Assembly: GCF_014650595.1 (NCBI RefSeq)
Contig: NZ_BMVG01000002.1
Location: 62,001 to 126,000, forward strand
Source of the DNA: Streptomyces alanosinicus
GTDB taxonomy: Bacteria > Actinomycetota > Actinomycetes > Streptomycetales > Streptomycetaceae
Reading direction: 5' to 3'
Length of the DNA: 64,000 bases
Part shown: positions 28,469 through 37,746 of the stretch, piece by piece
Layout of the letters: each line of letters opens with the position of its first letter
Numbering within the stretch: position 1 is the first letter of the stretch
Translations under genes and position numbers: made by a program
Notes under the pieces: model-generated
The model's database searches: none
Seen by the model: the letters and a program-made list of their open reading frames with translations, nothing else
Told to the model about the DNA's origin: nothing

Positions 28469-28960
28469 CGTCTGGGTTCCTTCCCTCCCCCCGAGGGCAC
28501 GGTGGGCACCGAGGGTCTCGAAGCCACCGACGGGGACCATAGCGGCATTGCCCGGCCCGATGGAATGGTGTGAGCCGCGTCGCTCACGCTCAGACCGCTG
28601 TCATATGCCGCGTTCCGTACGACAGTTGGACAGGGTGCCCCGGCGTGGGGGATGACGAAGCTCACGTCGGCCCGCGTCGGGGCGTGATGGGCGGTGCGGT
28701 GGGTCACATGGCGTACGTCACGGGAACGTGTATGGCACGCGTCACGGGGACTCCCCGAGGGGCTAGGGCGTGTTGCGAAAGTCCCGCCTGCCGCCCGGCG
28801 TCTGGCACGCACTAGGGGCTGTATCGACATACGGCACCGATATGCGGCTCCGCCGCGTGGGCGCGCCCGGCCACGGCGAAACCGGCACCCGGAAGACGGC
28901 CGTGGCCGGGCGGCGCCGCACCGCACGGCGCCGCACCGCTCCGCGCCCGGCCGGTCAGGC
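28469..28960. other. 492-bp gap upstream of the SpoIIE gene with dispersed repeats
   Basis: No coding frame here has Streptomyces-like codon use. It contains an AGGGCGTGTTGCGAAAGTC-type motif near 28764, which I recall as frequent between Streptomyces genes, and the palindromic repeat copy at 28838-28865. The SpoIIE promoter must lie at its left end. Confidence 0.6.
28838..28865. repeat. Dispersed palindromic repeat, inverted copy 2
   Basis: 28 bp identical to the reverse complement of 4790-4817, including GCGGC-tcc-GCCGC. Flanking bases differ, showing two independent insertions or retained copies. Confidence 0.8.
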
Positions 28961-30058
28961 CTACGCGTCCGGTCGTACGACCCCCAGGATCGGCATCGAT
29001 CCGGCGCCCCCCACCGTCACCGTCCGCCCCGGGCGCGGGGCCTGGATGATCGCGCCGTCGCCGACGTAGATCGCGACATGGCTGGCGTCGTCGAAGTAGA
29101 TGACGAGGTCGCCGGGCCGCATGTCCTTGATGTCGACGTGCTTGAGCTGCTGCCACTGCTCCTGCGAGGTGCGCGGGATGGGGTGGCCGGCCGCGGCCCA
29201 GGCCTGGGAGGTCAGTCCGGAGCAGTCGAAGGACTCGGGGCCCTGGGCACCCCACACATACGGCTTGCCGAGCTGGGCGGTGGCGAACGCGACGGCCTTC
29301 TCGCCCTGCGCGGAGGCCTTGCCGTGGATCTTCTTGAGGATGCCGGTGTCCAGCCAGCTCGTCTGCGCCTTCAGGGCGGCCTGCTGCTCCAGCTGGTCGA
29401 GCCGCTCCTTCTGCTTCTTCTCCAGCCGGGACTCCAGCTTCTCGGCGGCGTCGATCTGTTGCTGGACCTTCTTCTTGGCGGCGGCCTTGGCCTTGCGCTC
29501 GGTGTCCAGTTTCTTCCACTGGTCCGCGGCGTCGTCGGCGTACGCCTGCAAGTTCTTCTGGGTGCTGGTCAGTTCGGTCATCAGGGACTTCGTCGCCCGC
29601 TGGCCCTGGAGCATCAGTCCGGCCCCGTCCAGGACCTGGCCGGGGTCGTCGCTCAGCAGGAACCGGGCGGTGGGCGGCAGGCCGCCGGTGCGGTACTGGG
29701 CGCGGGCGGCCGCGCCCGCCTGGTCCTGGAGTCTGGCGAGCCGCCGCTGACCCGCGTCGATCTTCTTCGCCAGGGCGACGATCTCGGCCGACTGCTGCTT
29801 GGTCTTCTCCTCGGCCGCGTTGTACGCGTCGGTGGCGACGGCCGCGTCGTGATACAGCTTGTCGAGCTTGTCGCGGACCTTCTGAAGGTCCTTGTCCGGC
29901 ACGGGAGTCGGGGACGTACTCGGATTCGTGCTCGGACTCGTGCTCGGGCTCGGGCTCGGCTCCGGGTTGGCGAAGGCCGTACCGGGCGCGCCGAGCACGG
30001 TAGCCGCGCAGACCACGGTCACGGCGGCCGAGAGAACACCGCGCTTGCCCCAGCCCAT
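28961..30058 (-). CDS. Secreted NlpC/P60 peptidoglycan hydrolase
   Basis: 365 aa: signal peptide (residues 1-31, cleavage near AFA-NPEP), a Ser/Pro/Thr linker (PSPSTSPSTNPSTSPTPVP), a long coiled coil (residues 50-230), and a C-terminal NlpC/P60 domain. Catalytic Cys in ESFDCSGLTSQAW, His in DDASHVAIYVG. RipA/RpfC-like organisation, a DL- or LD-endopeptidase cutting stem peptides outside the membrane. ATG 30058 follows GGGGG. I looked for a ydaO riboswitch upstream and saw none. Confidence 0.9.
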   Translation of the reverse strand: MGWGKRGVLSAAVTVVCAATVLGAPGTAFANPEPSPSPSTSPSTNPSTSPTPVPDKDLQKVRDKLDKLYHDAAVATDAYNAAEEKTKQQSAEIVALAKKIDAGQRRLARLQDQAGAAARAQYRTGGLPPTARFLLSDDPGQVLDGAGLMLQGQRATKSLMTELTSTQKNLQAYADDAADQWKKLDTERKAKAAAKKKVQQQIDAAEKLESRLEKKQKERLDQLEQQAALKAQTSWLDTGILKKIHGKASAQGEKAVAFATAQLGKPYVWGAQGPESFDCSGLTSQAWAAAGHPIPRTSQEQWQQLKHVDIKDMRPGDLVIYFDDASHVAIYVGDGAIIQAPRPGRTVTVGGAGSMPILGVVRPDA

Positions 30059-30249
30059 CACAGATGCCCCCAAGCTGATTTACCGTCAGTAACTTCCGGT
30101 GCTCCGGGGATGGTGTCACGTCGCGACACAAAGCGACAGAGGCAGACAGAGGCAGCTGTTCCCCCGCACTGGCCCCGATATGACGCCCTCCCCGCCCGTG
30201 TGACGAACGGCGCCCGTGATTCGTTCCGTCCCGCCGTGTCCGGGAGATG

Positions 30250-31098
30250 TCAGCCGCGCGGCGCCAACGCCGCCCACGCCACCGTCACTTCGCCCTGCCG
30301 CCAGCGGGCCGGGGAGTCCGTCACGGGCCAGTCGGCGCACAGCTCGCGCACCGCGCGCAGCCAGCGCTGCCGGGCGCCGTAGGAGGCGTAGGGCGCGGCG
30401 GCGGCCCAGGCGCGGTCGAAGTCGCGCAGAAAGGCGTGCACCGGTTCGCCCGGGACATTGCGGTGGATCAGGGCCTTCGGTAGCCGCTCGGCGAGGTCGG
30501 ACGGCTGCTCCAGGGAGCCCAGCCGGGTGGCGAAGGTGACGGTGCGCGGGCCCTCCGGGCCGAGCGCCACCCACACGTGCCGCCGCCCGATCTCGTCACA
30601 TGTGCCCTCGACCAGCAGCCCGCCGCGCGAGCCGGCGCCGGCCGGGGCGAGCCGTGCGCACAGCCTCTCCCAGACGGCGGCCACCTCGGCCTCGTCGTAC
30701 TGGCGCAGCACATTGGCCGCCCGGATGAGCAACGGCCGCGAGGGCACCGGGACCTCGAAGCCGCCGTGCCGGAAGGCCAGCCCCTCCCGTTCGTACGGCA
30801 GCGCGGCCGCGACCCGCTCCGGTTCGATCTCGATGCCGACCACGCGCACGTGCGGAGCGACGGTCCGCAGCCGGCCGAGCAGCTCGACGGCGGTCCAGGG
30901 CGCGGCGCCGTAGCCGAGGTCGACCGCCAGCGGGTCCGCGGCGCGCCGCAGTTCACCGCCGTGCACGGCGGCGATCCAGCGGTCCATGCGGCGCAGCCGG
31001 TTGGGATTGGTCGTCCCGCGCGTCACCGATCCCACGACGGGGGTCCCCCGGCTCGGGCGAGGCCGAGCGCGGGGGAGGGTCGCTGCACGGGCTTTCAT
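30250..31098 (-). CDS. Class I SAM-dependent methyltransferase-like protein
   Basis: 282 aa. The SAM-binding start is [20 protein letters not shown] near residue 65, then [12 protein letters not shown] (acidic strand-2 residue). The usual GxGxG is reduced to DLGYGAAP, so activity is likely but not certain. TACCCT on the minus strand lies 7 nt before ATG 31098 (leaderless layout). Codons 7-20 overlap a GGGGGTCCCCC palindromic repeat, making the N-terminal [15 protein letters not shown] stretch suspect. Divergent to mshA. Confidence 0.8.
   Translation of the reverse strand: MKARAATLPRARPRPSRGTPVVGSVTRGTTNPNRLRRMDRWIAAVHGGELRRAADPLAVDLGYGAAPWTAVELLGRLRTVAPHVRVVGIEIEPERVAAALPYEREGLAFRHGGFEVPVPSRPLLIRAANVLRQYDEAEVAAVWERLCARLAPAGAGSRGGLLVEGTCDEIGRRHVWVALGPEGPRTVTFATRLGSLEQPSDLAERLPKALIHRNVPGEPVHAFLRDFDRAWAAAAPYASYGARQRWLRAVRELCADWPVTDSPARWRQGEVTVAWAALAPRG
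31036..31078. repeat. GGGGGTCCCCC palindromic repeat inside the methyltransferase 5' end
   Basis: Core GGGGGTCCCCCG then GGCTCGGGCGAGGCCGAGC and GGGGGAGG. It has the layout of the ispD insertion at 52690 and the 51116 copy. Confidence 0.6.
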
Positions 31099-31308
31099 GT
31101 CTACGAGGGTAAGCGGCTCCGGGATGCTCCCGCCGACACTCCCCGACGCTTCCCGACACTCCCCGTTCGAATGGTTGATCGAAGTATGGTAACGATTGGG
31201 CAAAGCGGCTTGTTCGGGAAATGGCGCGCCCCCCGGTCGCTGTTGGACCCCCTTGGAGGGCGAGGCAGGTCCTCCGTCCGGCATGCCCGCAGCAAGGAGG
31301 ACCGCCAC

Positions 31309-32646
31309 GTGAGCCAGTACGTCAGCAGGCTCGGGCGACGCTCCCCGTCGGCCGCGTCACGACTCAGGCTCCACCGCCGGCCCCGTCGGGTCGCGATGCT
31401 CTCCGTGCACACCTCTCCGCTCCACCAGCCCGGCACCGGCGACGCCGGCGGAATGAACGTCTACATCGTGGAGCTGGCCCAGCGGCTCGCCGCCCTGGGC
31501 ATCGAGGTCGAGATCTTCACCCGGGCCACGGCGGGCGGGCTGCCCGCCACGGTCGAGCTGGCCCCCGGCGTCCTCGTCCGGCACATCGACGCCGGCCCGT
31601 ACGAGGGCCTCGCCAAGGAGGACCTCCCGGCCCAGCTGTGCGCCTTCACGCACGGCGTGATGCAGGCCTGGGCGGGTCACCGCCCCGGCTACTACGACCT
31701 CGTCCACTCCCACTACTGGCTCTCCGGCCACGTCGGCTGGCTCGCCGCCCAGCGCTGGGGCGTCCCCCTGGTGCACGCCATGCACACCATGGCCAAGGTC
31801 AAGAACGCCAACCTGGCCGACGGCGACACTCCCGAGCCCGCCGCCCGGGTCATCGGCGAGACCCAGATCGTCGCCGCCGCCGACCGGCTCGTCGCCAACA
31901 CGGCCGAGGAGGCCGACGAGCTGGTACGGCACTACGCCGCCGACCCGGCGAAGGTCGCCGTCGTCCACCCCGGCGTGAACCTCGACCGCTTCCGCCCCGC
32001 CGACGGCCGCGCCGCCGCCCGCGCCCGCCTGGGACTGCCCCCGGACGCGCTGATCCCGCTCTTCGCGGGCCGCATCCAGCCCCTGAAGGCCCCCGACATC
32101 CTGCTGCGCGCGGTGGCCGTGCTGCTGGACGAGCGCCCCGAGCTGCGCTCCCGTATCCATGTCCCGGTCGTCGGCGGCCCGAGCGGCAGCGGGCTCGCCA
32201 AGCCCGAGGGCCTGCAGAAGCTCGCCGCCCGGCTCGGCGTCGCGGATGTCGTACGGTTCCGCCCGCCGGTCGGCCAGGAGCAGCTCGCGGACTGGTTCCG
32301 CGCCGCGTCCGTGCTGGTCATGCCGTCGTACAGCGAGTCCTTCGGGCTGGTCGCGATAGAGGCGCAGGCGGCCGGCACACCGGTGCTCGCGGCCGCGGTC
32401 GGCGGGCTGCCGGTGGCCGTGCGCGACGGCGACACCGGCTTCCTCGTGCACGGCCACGATCCCGCCGACTACGCGCGCGTGCTCGGCCGCCTCGCCGACG
32501 AACCGGCCCTCGTGACGGCCATGGGCCGGGCCGCCGCCCGGCACGCGCGGTCCTTCGGCTGGGACCGCGCCGCCGCCACGACCGCCGACGTCTACACGGC
32601 CGCGACCCAGTCGCACCGCCGTCGCGTACGCTCCCGCCATGGCTGA
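31309..32646 (+). CDS. mshA: D-inositol-3-phosphate glycosyltransferase, mycothiol pathway
   Basis: 445 aa GT4 enzyme. Matches MshA along its length: [69 protein letters not shown], and the EX7E box [20 protein letters not shown]. It transfers GlcNAc to 1L-myo-inositol-1-phosphate, the first step to mycothiol, the actinobacterial glutathione substitute. GTG 31309 has AAGGAGG 8 nt upstream. Overlaps the YbjN gene by 8 bp. Confidence 0.95.
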   Translation: MSQYVSRLGRRSPSAASRLRLHRRPRRVAMLSVHTSPLHQPGTGDAGGMNVYIVELAQRLAALGIEVEIFTRATAGGLPATVELAPGVLVRHIDAGPYEGLAKEDLPAQLCAFTHGVMQAWAGHRPGYYDLVHSHYWLSGHVGWLAAQRWGVPLVHAMHTMAKVKNANLADGDTPEPAARVIGETQIVAAADRLVANTAEEADELVRHYAADPAKVAVVHPGVNLDRFRPADGRAAARARLGLPPDALIPLFAGRIQPLKAPDILLRAVAVLLDERPELRSRIHVPVVGGPSGSGLAKPEGLQKLAARLGVADVVRFRPPVGQEQLADWFRAASVLVMPSYSESFGLVAIEAQAAGTPVLAAAVGGLPVAVRDGDTGFLVHGHDPADYARVLGRLADEPALVTAMGRAAARHARSFGWDRAAATTADVYTAATQSHRRRVRSRHG

Positions 32647-33139
32647 CGTCGAGAAGACCGGGCAGGTCCTGGAGGGTGTCCTGAAGGACGCCGAACTGGA
32701 GTGGGAGAGCCCCGAGCCCGGGAACTACGTGGTCACACTCCCCGGCACGCGCAAGCTGTCCACGACGGTCTCCTTCCTCGTCGGCCGCCACTCCCTCTCC
32801 CTCAACGCCTTCGTCATCCGCCACCCCGACGAGAACGAACCGGGCGTCCACCGCTGGCTCCTGGAGCGCAACCTCAAGCTGTACGGCGTGAGTTACGCGG
32901 TCGACCGCCTCGGCGACATCTACGTCACCGCCCGGCTGCCGCTCGCCTCCGTCACCCCCGACGAGATCGACCGCCTCCTCGGCCAGGTGCTGGAGGCGGC
33001 CGACGGCGCCTTCAACACCCTGCTGGAGCTGGGCTTCGCCTCCTCCATCCGCAAGGAGTACGCCTGGCGGGTCTCCCGCGGCGAGTCCACGCGCAACCTG
33101 GACGCGTTCAAGCATCTGATCGACCGCGCCTCGGACTGA
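32639..33139 (+). CDS. YbjN-domain protein
   Basis: 166 aa cytosolic YbjN/type III chaperone-like fold ([53 protein letters not shown]). Conserved neighbour of mshA in Streptomyces. TACGCT (32627-32632) lies exactly 6 nt before ATG 32639, inside the mshA 3' end. It may thus be translated both by coupling to mshA and from its own leaderless transcript. Function unknown. Confidence 0.88.
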   Translation: MADVEKTGQVLEGVLKDAELEWESPEPGNYVVTLPGTRKLSTTVSFLVGRHSLSLNAFVIRHPDENEPGVHRWLLERNLKLYGVSYAVDRLGDIYVTARLPLASVTPDEIDRLLGQVLEAADGAFNTLLELGFASSIRKEYAWRVSRGESTRNLDAFKHLIDRASD

Positions 33140-33148
33140 CCTCCAGCC

Positions 33149-33180
33149 TTCTTTCGTACGACCTTTTCTTTCGTACGACC
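33149..33180. repeat. 17-bp-period tandem repeat after the YbjN gene
   Basis: TTCTTTCGTACGACC occurs at 33149 and 33166, 10 bp after the stop codon. Confidence 0.85.
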
Positions 33181-33222
33181 CCTTTCCCGCTCACGGGGTG
33201 CAGTGGCATGCTCACCGCCAAC

Positions 33223-33255
33223 GCATTCATGAATGACGTTCACATCCATGAATGC
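33223..33255. promoter_or_regulatory. Inverted repeat GCATTCATG-N15-CATGAATGC
   Basis: Perfect 9-bp arms at 33223-33231 and 33247-33255, 30 bp before the beta-helix gene. The left arm is itself within a CATTCATGAATG palindrome. A/T-rich for this genome, so probably an operator. Confidence 0.6.
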
Positions 33256-33284
33256 ACGGCGTGAATTCGAAGGGGCGGTTGGAC

Positions 33285-34925
33285 ATGAGCGACGCGCGCA
33301 TCGCCAGACGGACCCTGCTCGCCGGCGCCACGGCCGTGGCCCTCGGCGCCACCACCGGAACCGCCCGCGCGGGCGAAGTGCCCACCCTGTGGGACGAGTT
33401 CCGCCGCACGCCCCTGACCCACCCCCAGATCCCCTACGTCGGCCGCGCCGGCTGCCGAGGCCGGACGGCCCGCCCGCGGTTCGCCGCCGACGTCACCGAC
33501 TACGGCGCGGTGGCCGACGGCACCACCGACAGCGCCCCCGCGATCAACCGTGCCATCGCCGCCGCCGGCCGGGCCGGCGGTGGCACGGTCACCATCCCGC
33601 CCGGCACCTTCCGCATCGACGGCCTGATCCGCATCGGCGACTCGGACGTCGTCCTGCGCGGCGCCGGCAGCGGCCGCACGACCCTGCACGCGACGAAGTC
33701 CCTGACCGAGCTGATCGGCGTCTACGGCTCCCGCTACGGCGGCGACAAGTCCGCCTGGTCCTGGGCCGGCGGCCTCATCTGGCTCGCCCCGCACGCCCGT
33801 TGGGACTCCCTCATCGCGGCGATCAAGGCCCGCGCCTGGCCCTTCGAGGGCTGGACCGGCAACAAACGCGACGAGTGGACGCCCCTGACGGCGGTGGAGC
33901 CGGCCGCCCGGGGCTCCTGGACGGTCTCCGTCGCCGACGCCTCCGCCCTGCACCCCGGCCGGCTCGTCCTCCTCCGCCTCTCCGACGACCCCGCCCACAC
34001 CCTCCTGCGGCACATGGCGGGCGGCGGCCCCGGCCCGGCGTCGTACACCTGGGACGACAAGACGAAGCTGCTGTCCTACGTCCCCTACGAGTGGCCCGTC
34101 CGCATCACCCGCGTCCGGGACCGCCGGATCACCCTCGAACGCCCCCTCCCGCTCGACATCCGCCCCGAGTGGAACCCGCAACTCACCACGCACATATCGG
34201 AGTTGACGGGTTCCGGCGTCGAAGGCCTGACCCTGGACGTGACCGAGACCCCGATGTCCCCCCACCTCCTCGACAAGGGCTACAACGGGGTCGTCCTGCA
34301 GTGCGCCTACGACTGCCGGGTGGACGACGTCACCGTCCGCAACGTCGACAACGGCTTCGGGCTGGTCGCCGCCTCCGCCTGCACCCTGCGCCGTACCCGC
34401 GTCGGCGGCCGGGGCTCGCACCACCCCTACTTCTGCCGCGAGGGCTCCCACGACAACCTGATCGAGGACTTCACCATCGAGCAGCGCACGGTCCCGGCCC
34501 CGGCGGACACGCAGTTGCACGGCATCAACGTCGAGGGACTGTCGTCGTACAACGTCTGGTCGCGCGGAAAGATGGACATGGGCACCTTCGATTCGCACCG
34601 CGGCCTGCCCTTCGCCAACGTCCGCACCGACATCACGGTGAACAACAACGGCCGGCACGGCGGGGACGCCAACGCGGGCCCGCTCTTCGGCGCCCGCTTC
34701 ACCCACTGGAACATCAGGGTCACCAACGGCCGCGCGGGCCTGATGAAGATCGACGGACTGGCCCCGTACTCGGCGACGGTGGGGCTGAACGAGGTGAGCG
34801 AGTCCGACCAGACCGACGTCCCCGACTTCTCCGGCGATCTGCACTCCCGCCTGGAGCTGTACGGCACCACGGACGCCGTACGGCCGCGCAATCTGTACGA
34901 CGCTCAGCGCGCGCTGCCGCGATAG
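33285..34925 (+). CDS. Tat-secreted right-handed beta-helix protein (pectate-lyase-3-like)
   Basis: 546 aa. Tat signal ARRTLLAGATAVALGATTGT (twin Arg plus Ala-rich stretch, cleavage near ARA-GEVP). Mature N-terminus has the beta-helix start DYGAVADGTTDSAPAINRAI and GGGTVTIPPGTFRIDG of polysaccharide lyase or GH28/GH55-like proteins. No catalytic triad could be assigned. Probably acts on a polysaccharide outside the cell. ATG 33285 chosen; 33252 is upstream of any Tat motif. Its 3' end overlaps the convergent AraC gene by 22 bp. Confidence 0.78.
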   Translation: MSDARIARRTLLAGATAVALGATTGTARAGEVPTLWDEFRRTPLTHPQIPYVGRAGCRGRTARPRFAADVTDYGAVADGTTDSAPAINRAIAAAGRAGGGTVTIPPGTFRIDGLIRIGDSDVVLRGAGSGRTTLHATKSLTELIGVYGSRYGGDKSAWSWAGGLIWLAPHARWDSLIAAIKARAWPFEGWTGNKRDEWTPLTAVEPAARGSWTVSVADASALHPGRLVLLRLSDDPAHTLLRHMAGGGPGPASYTWDDKTKLLSYVPYEWPVRITRVRDRRITLERPLPLDIRPEWNPQLTTHISELTGSGVEGLTLDVTETPMSPHLLDKGYNGVVLQCAYDCRVDDVTVRNVDNGFGLVAASACTLRRTRVGGRGSHHPYFCREGSHDNLIEDFTIEQRTVPAPADTQLHGINVEGLSSYNVWSRGKMDMGTFDSHRGLPFANVRTDITVNNNGRHGGDANAGPLFGARFTHWNIRVTNGRAGLMKIDGLAPYSATVGLNEVSESDQTDVPDFSGDLHSRLELYGTTDAVRPRNLYDAQRALPR

Positions 34926-35701
34926 CGCCCCGGGGTCACCCCGACCAGCTTCTTGAAGTGCCGGGTGAGATGGGCCTGGTCGTAGAACCCGGTGGCCGCG
35001 GCCACCTCGCCCGGCGCCAGCCCGTCCAGCAGCAGCCGCCGGGCGCGCCCGACCCGCCGCGACATCAGGTACTGGTGCGGCGCGATACCGTACGCGGCGC
35101 TGAACGCCCGTACCAGATGGGCCGGATGGGCGTGCAGCAGCCGGGCGGCCTCCGCCAGCGGGACACCCTCGACCACACGGGCGTCCAGCAGCTCCCGCAG
35201 CCGCCGGCCGAGCACCGGGTCCGGGCGCCGCGGGGGCTCGTCCGTGCGCCGTCGCAGACTGTCCCGCAGCCGTTCCCCGACCAGGGTCAGCCTGCTCTCC
35301 GCCTCCAGCTCGTCACCGGGCCGGGCGAGGGCCGAGTGCAGCTGCCCGACGCGCTGCCGCAACAGCGGATCCCGCAGGTCGGGGGTGTCGACCGCGGCCC
35401 CGATGAGTTCTTCTCCCAGCCGGCTGCTGTCGAGGTAGACGACCCGCTTGCGGAAACCGTCCGGAGTCGCGGGGGAGCCGTTGTGCGGCACATGCGGCGG
35501 CAGCAGCGAGACGGTGTCGAGCGGGGTGCCGTGCTCATGCCGGTCGAGGTCGTACCGTACGGCCCCGTCGTCCACGATCAGCAGCGTCCAGGCGTCATGG
35601 ACGTGCATCGGGTAGGCGTACTCGGTGAAGTGGGCGTGGAAGACCTCCACGACGCCCGGGACGCGCGGGCGCCAGGCGGAGACTTCCTGCTGGTCGGCCA
35701 C
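34904..35701 (-). CDS. AraC-family regulator
   Basis: 265 aa. Cupin-like N-terminus (HAHFTEYAYPMHVHDAWTLL, DTVSLLPPHVPHNGSP) and C-terminal double HTH (PLAEAARLLHAHPAHLVRAF, APGEVAAATGFYDQAHLTRH, FKKLVGVTPGRYR). GTG 35701 is the first good start; the upstream TTG is unlikely. Likely ligand-responsive; controls either the convergent beta-helix gene or the divergent DUF2000 gene, which starts 50 bp away. Confidence 0.87.
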   Translation of the reverse strand: MADQQEVSAWRPRVPGVVEVFHAHFTEYAYPMHVHDAWTLLIVDDGAVRYDLDRHEHGTPLDTVSLLPPHVPHNGSPATPDGFRKRVVYLDSSRLGEELIGAAVDTPDLRDPLLRQRVGQLHSALARPGDELEAESRLTLVGERLRDSLRRRTDEPPRRPDPVLGRRLRELLDARVVEGVPLAEAARLLHAHPAHLVRAFSAAYGIAPHQYLMSRRVGRARRLLLDGLAPGEVAAATGFYDQAHLTRHFKKLVGVTPGRYRGSAR

Positions 35702-35750
35702 GCAAAAAACGTACAAGACCCGTGGTCCGGACGCCCGGCAGTCTCACTGC

Positions 35751-36212
35751 ATGAACACCGAACCGATCCCCAGCGAGCCTGTTCGCCTCGACACGGAGCC
35801 TGTTCGCCTCGACACGAAGATCGCCGTACTGCTGCGCGAGGACCTGGAGTCCTGGCAGCGCCTGAACGTGACCGCGTTCCTGCTCAGCGGCCTCGGCAGC
35901 CAGGTCCCCGAGGTGATCGGCGAGCCGTACGAGGACGCGGACGGCGTCGGCTACCTCCCCATGTTCCGCCAGCCGGTGCTGGTCTTCGAGGGCTCGAAGG
36001 AGACCTTGAAGACGGCCCACGGCCGGGCGCTCAGCCGCGCCCTGCCCCGCGCCGTGTTCACCTCGGACCTGTTCGCGACGGGCAACGACCGCGACAACCG
36101 CGCGGCCGTACGGGCCGTACCGACCGCCGAGCTGGACCTGGTGGGGCTGGCGGTGTACGGCCCCCGCAACGGCGTGGACAAGGTGCTGAAGGGGTCACGG
36201 ATGCACCCGTGA
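35751..36212 (+). CDS. DUF2000 protein with an in-frame heptapeptide duplication
   Basis: 153 aa cytosolic protein (KIAVLLREDLESWQRLNVTA, GVGYLPMFRQPVLVFEG, VGLAVYGPRNGVDKVLKG) of the DUF2000 family, structurally peptidyl-tRNA-hydrolase-like, unknown function. Its N-terminus has EPVRLDT twice in a row because of an exact 21-bp tandem duplication at 35775-35816. Divergent to the AraC gene. Confidence 0.8.
   Translation: MNTEPIPSEPVRLDTEPVRLDTKIAVLLREDLESWQRLNVTAFLLSGLGSQVPEVIGEPYEDADGVGYLPMFRQPVLVFEGSKETLKTAHGRALSRALPRAVFTSDLFATGNDRDNRAAVRAVPTAELDLVGLAVYGPRNGVDKVLKGSRMHP
35775..35816. repeat. Exact 21-bp tandem duplication inside the DUF2000 gene
   Basis: Two copies of GAGCCTGTTCGCCTCGACAC plus one base, in frame, adding one heptapeptide EPVRLDT. 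Confidence 0.95.
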
Positions 36213-36245
36213 CCCCTGTGGCTTCTTGGCTCTGGGCCGGCCGGG

Positions 36246-36719
36246 TCAGCCGAACATGCCGGGCTCGTAGTCGCCGGCGGGCTGCTGGACCAGGACGTTG
36301 AGGCGGTTGTACGCGTTGATCGCGGCGATCAGCAGGACGAGCGCGGTGAGCTGGTCCTCGTCGTAGTGCTTGGCCGCGTTCGCCCAGACCTCGTCCGGGA
36401 CGCCGCCGGCCGCGTCCGCGATCCGGGTGCCCTGCTCCGTCAGCTCCAGCGCGGCCCGCTCGGCGTCGGTGAACACCTTGGCCTCGCGCCAGGCCGCGAC
36501 CAGGTGCAGCCGCTGTGCGCTCTCCTCGGCGGCGGTGGCGTCCTTGGTGTGCATGTCGGTGCAGAACCCACAGCCGTTGATCTGGCTGGCCCGGATCTTC
36601 ACCAGCTCCTGCGTCGCGGCCGGCAGGGTGGAGTCCGAGACCGCCTTCCCGGCCGAGTTGAGGTGCTTGAGGAACGTGCCGGCGACCGGGTTGGCGAAGA
36701 GGTTCAGACGAGCGTCCAT
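36246..36719 (-). CDS. AhpD-like carboxymuconolactone decarboxylase family protein
   Basis: 157 aa, all-helical CMD fold with the redox site near residue 50 (INGCGFCTDMHTKDA: CxxC then H), as in AhpD peroxidase-reducing proteins. GGGAG lies 7 nt before ATG 36719. Probably part of peroxide or thiol defence. It is next to the mshA region, though no direct link is shown. Confidence 0.88.
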   Translation of the reverse strand: MDARLNLFANPVAGTFLKHLNSAGKAVSDSTLPAATQELVKIRASQINGCGFCTDMHTKDATAAEESAQRLHLVAAWREAKVFTDAERAALELTEQGTRIADAAGGVPDEVWANAAKHYDEDQLTALVLLIAAINAYNRLNVLVQQPAGDYEPGMFG

Positions 36720-37197
36720 GGTGTGCTCCCGTGTGGTGGTGGCGTCTGCTTACACCTCACTGACGAAAGGACCGGGCGAGATGTGACACGCCCACCCATG
36801 ACGCCCATCACACCCCGCAGGGCGATGACGGAACGGAATCTGCACAGTGCGTACGCAATCGCGGAGCGGAGGGTTCCGTTGCTGCCGAGTTGTCCGAACC
36901 GGCGCGGCGGTGGCAATACCTGTGGCCGGCCTGTGGGGCGCGGCATGTGCAGAATCCGCCCGCGAAGCGTGACCGTGTCCGCACGGATCGATCACCCGCC
37001 GCCACCAACTGCTCCGCACCGGGCGATGGTTGGCTGGATGCCCCGCGCGCTCCGTGGTTGGATCGCTCGCACCGCCGGGATCGCGCCACGGTGTCCCGAA
37101 AGGGACGATGGCGCATGCCCGCGGCGGCCGCAGCCCACCATCCATCCCCGATGGTGCCGCTTCCCCCGTGAACCAGCATGCGAAGGGCAGTCTCCCC
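36720..37197. other. 478-bp gap without a supportable gene
   Basis: Open frames here lack Streptomyces third-position bias. The left part holds the AhpD-like promoter; the right end holds the leader of the double-glycine peptide, with GAAGGG about 10 nt before its ATG. Confidence 0.5.
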
Positions 37198-37419
37198 ATG
37201 AACTCCGCTCACCAGGTGCAGACCCTCGAGATCTCCGACGCCGACCTCGACACCGTCGCCGGCGGCCTGATGCCCGAGGTCGCGCTCACCCTCGACAACA
37301 CGACCCTCAGCAGCGCCGGCGCCCTGTCCCAGCTGACCGCCGTCACGGGCGCCGTCACGGGCGAAGCGCTGGGCGCCCTCGGCCAGAGCCACCAGATCGG
37401 CGTCAGCGCCGCCCTCTGA
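37198..37419 (+). CDS. RiPP-precursor-like peptide with double-glycine leader
   Basis: 73 aa. The leader LEISDADLDTVAGG ends in the Gly-Gly cleavage motif with the acidic and hydrophobic spacing of bacteriocin leaders (-4 V, -7 L pattern), and resembles Streptomyces peptides annotated as type A2 lantipeptides. The predicted core (about 50 residues from LMPEVALTLDNTT) is rich in Ala, Leu, Ser and Thr but has no Cys, so a lanthionine product is excluded. No C39 peptidase, LanM or similar enzyme is nearby. The stop lies in an 18-bp repeat array. Confidence 0.65.
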   Translation: MNSAHQVQTLEISDADLDTVAGGLMPEVALTLDNTTLSSAGALSQLTAVTGAVTGEALGALGQSHQIGVSAAL

Positions 37420-37487
37420 GCCTTCCGCTCCGGCTGAGCCTTCCGCTCCGGCTGAGCCTTCCGCTCCGGCTGAGCGTTCCGCTCCGT
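37416..37487. repeat. Four 18-bp tandem units starting at a stop codon
   Basis: CTGAGCCTTCCGCTCCGG at 37416, 37434 and 37452, and a fourth with two changes at 37470. The first unit contains the TGA of the peptide gene. Confidence 0.95.
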
Positions 37488-37493
37488 GCACCT

Positions 37494-37527
37494 GGCCCCC
37501 GCCTGGGAGAACCCCCGGGCGGGGGCC
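37494..37527 (+). terminator. Terminator after the double-glycine peptide
   Basis: GGCCCCCGCC (37494-37503) pairs with GGCGGGGGCC (37518-37527) over a 14-nt loop. Beyond it, to 37746, I see only the leader of the next gene. Confidence 0.75.
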
Positions 37528-37746
37528 TCGCTCATGACGCGCCGGCCCTTCCACCCGTCCACGCGCTCGTCCACGCACTCATCCCGCACTCGTCCACGAC
37601 TCATCCACGACACGTCCACGTCTCCGACGCGGGTGGCGCCATGCCTGGCGCCTATTCGGGTGCTTGTGCGCACGTCACCGCTTCTCGCGTGTGAGGCGGC
37701 GGCATACCTCTGGCGCAAGCACACACCGACCGAAGGAGACGCTTCA

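Noticed and set aside
30059..30249. c-di-AMP (ydaO) riboswitch before the NlpC/P60 gene
   Set aside because: Expected conserved boxes and pseudoknot pairing are not visible; only short GAGGCAGACA repeats.
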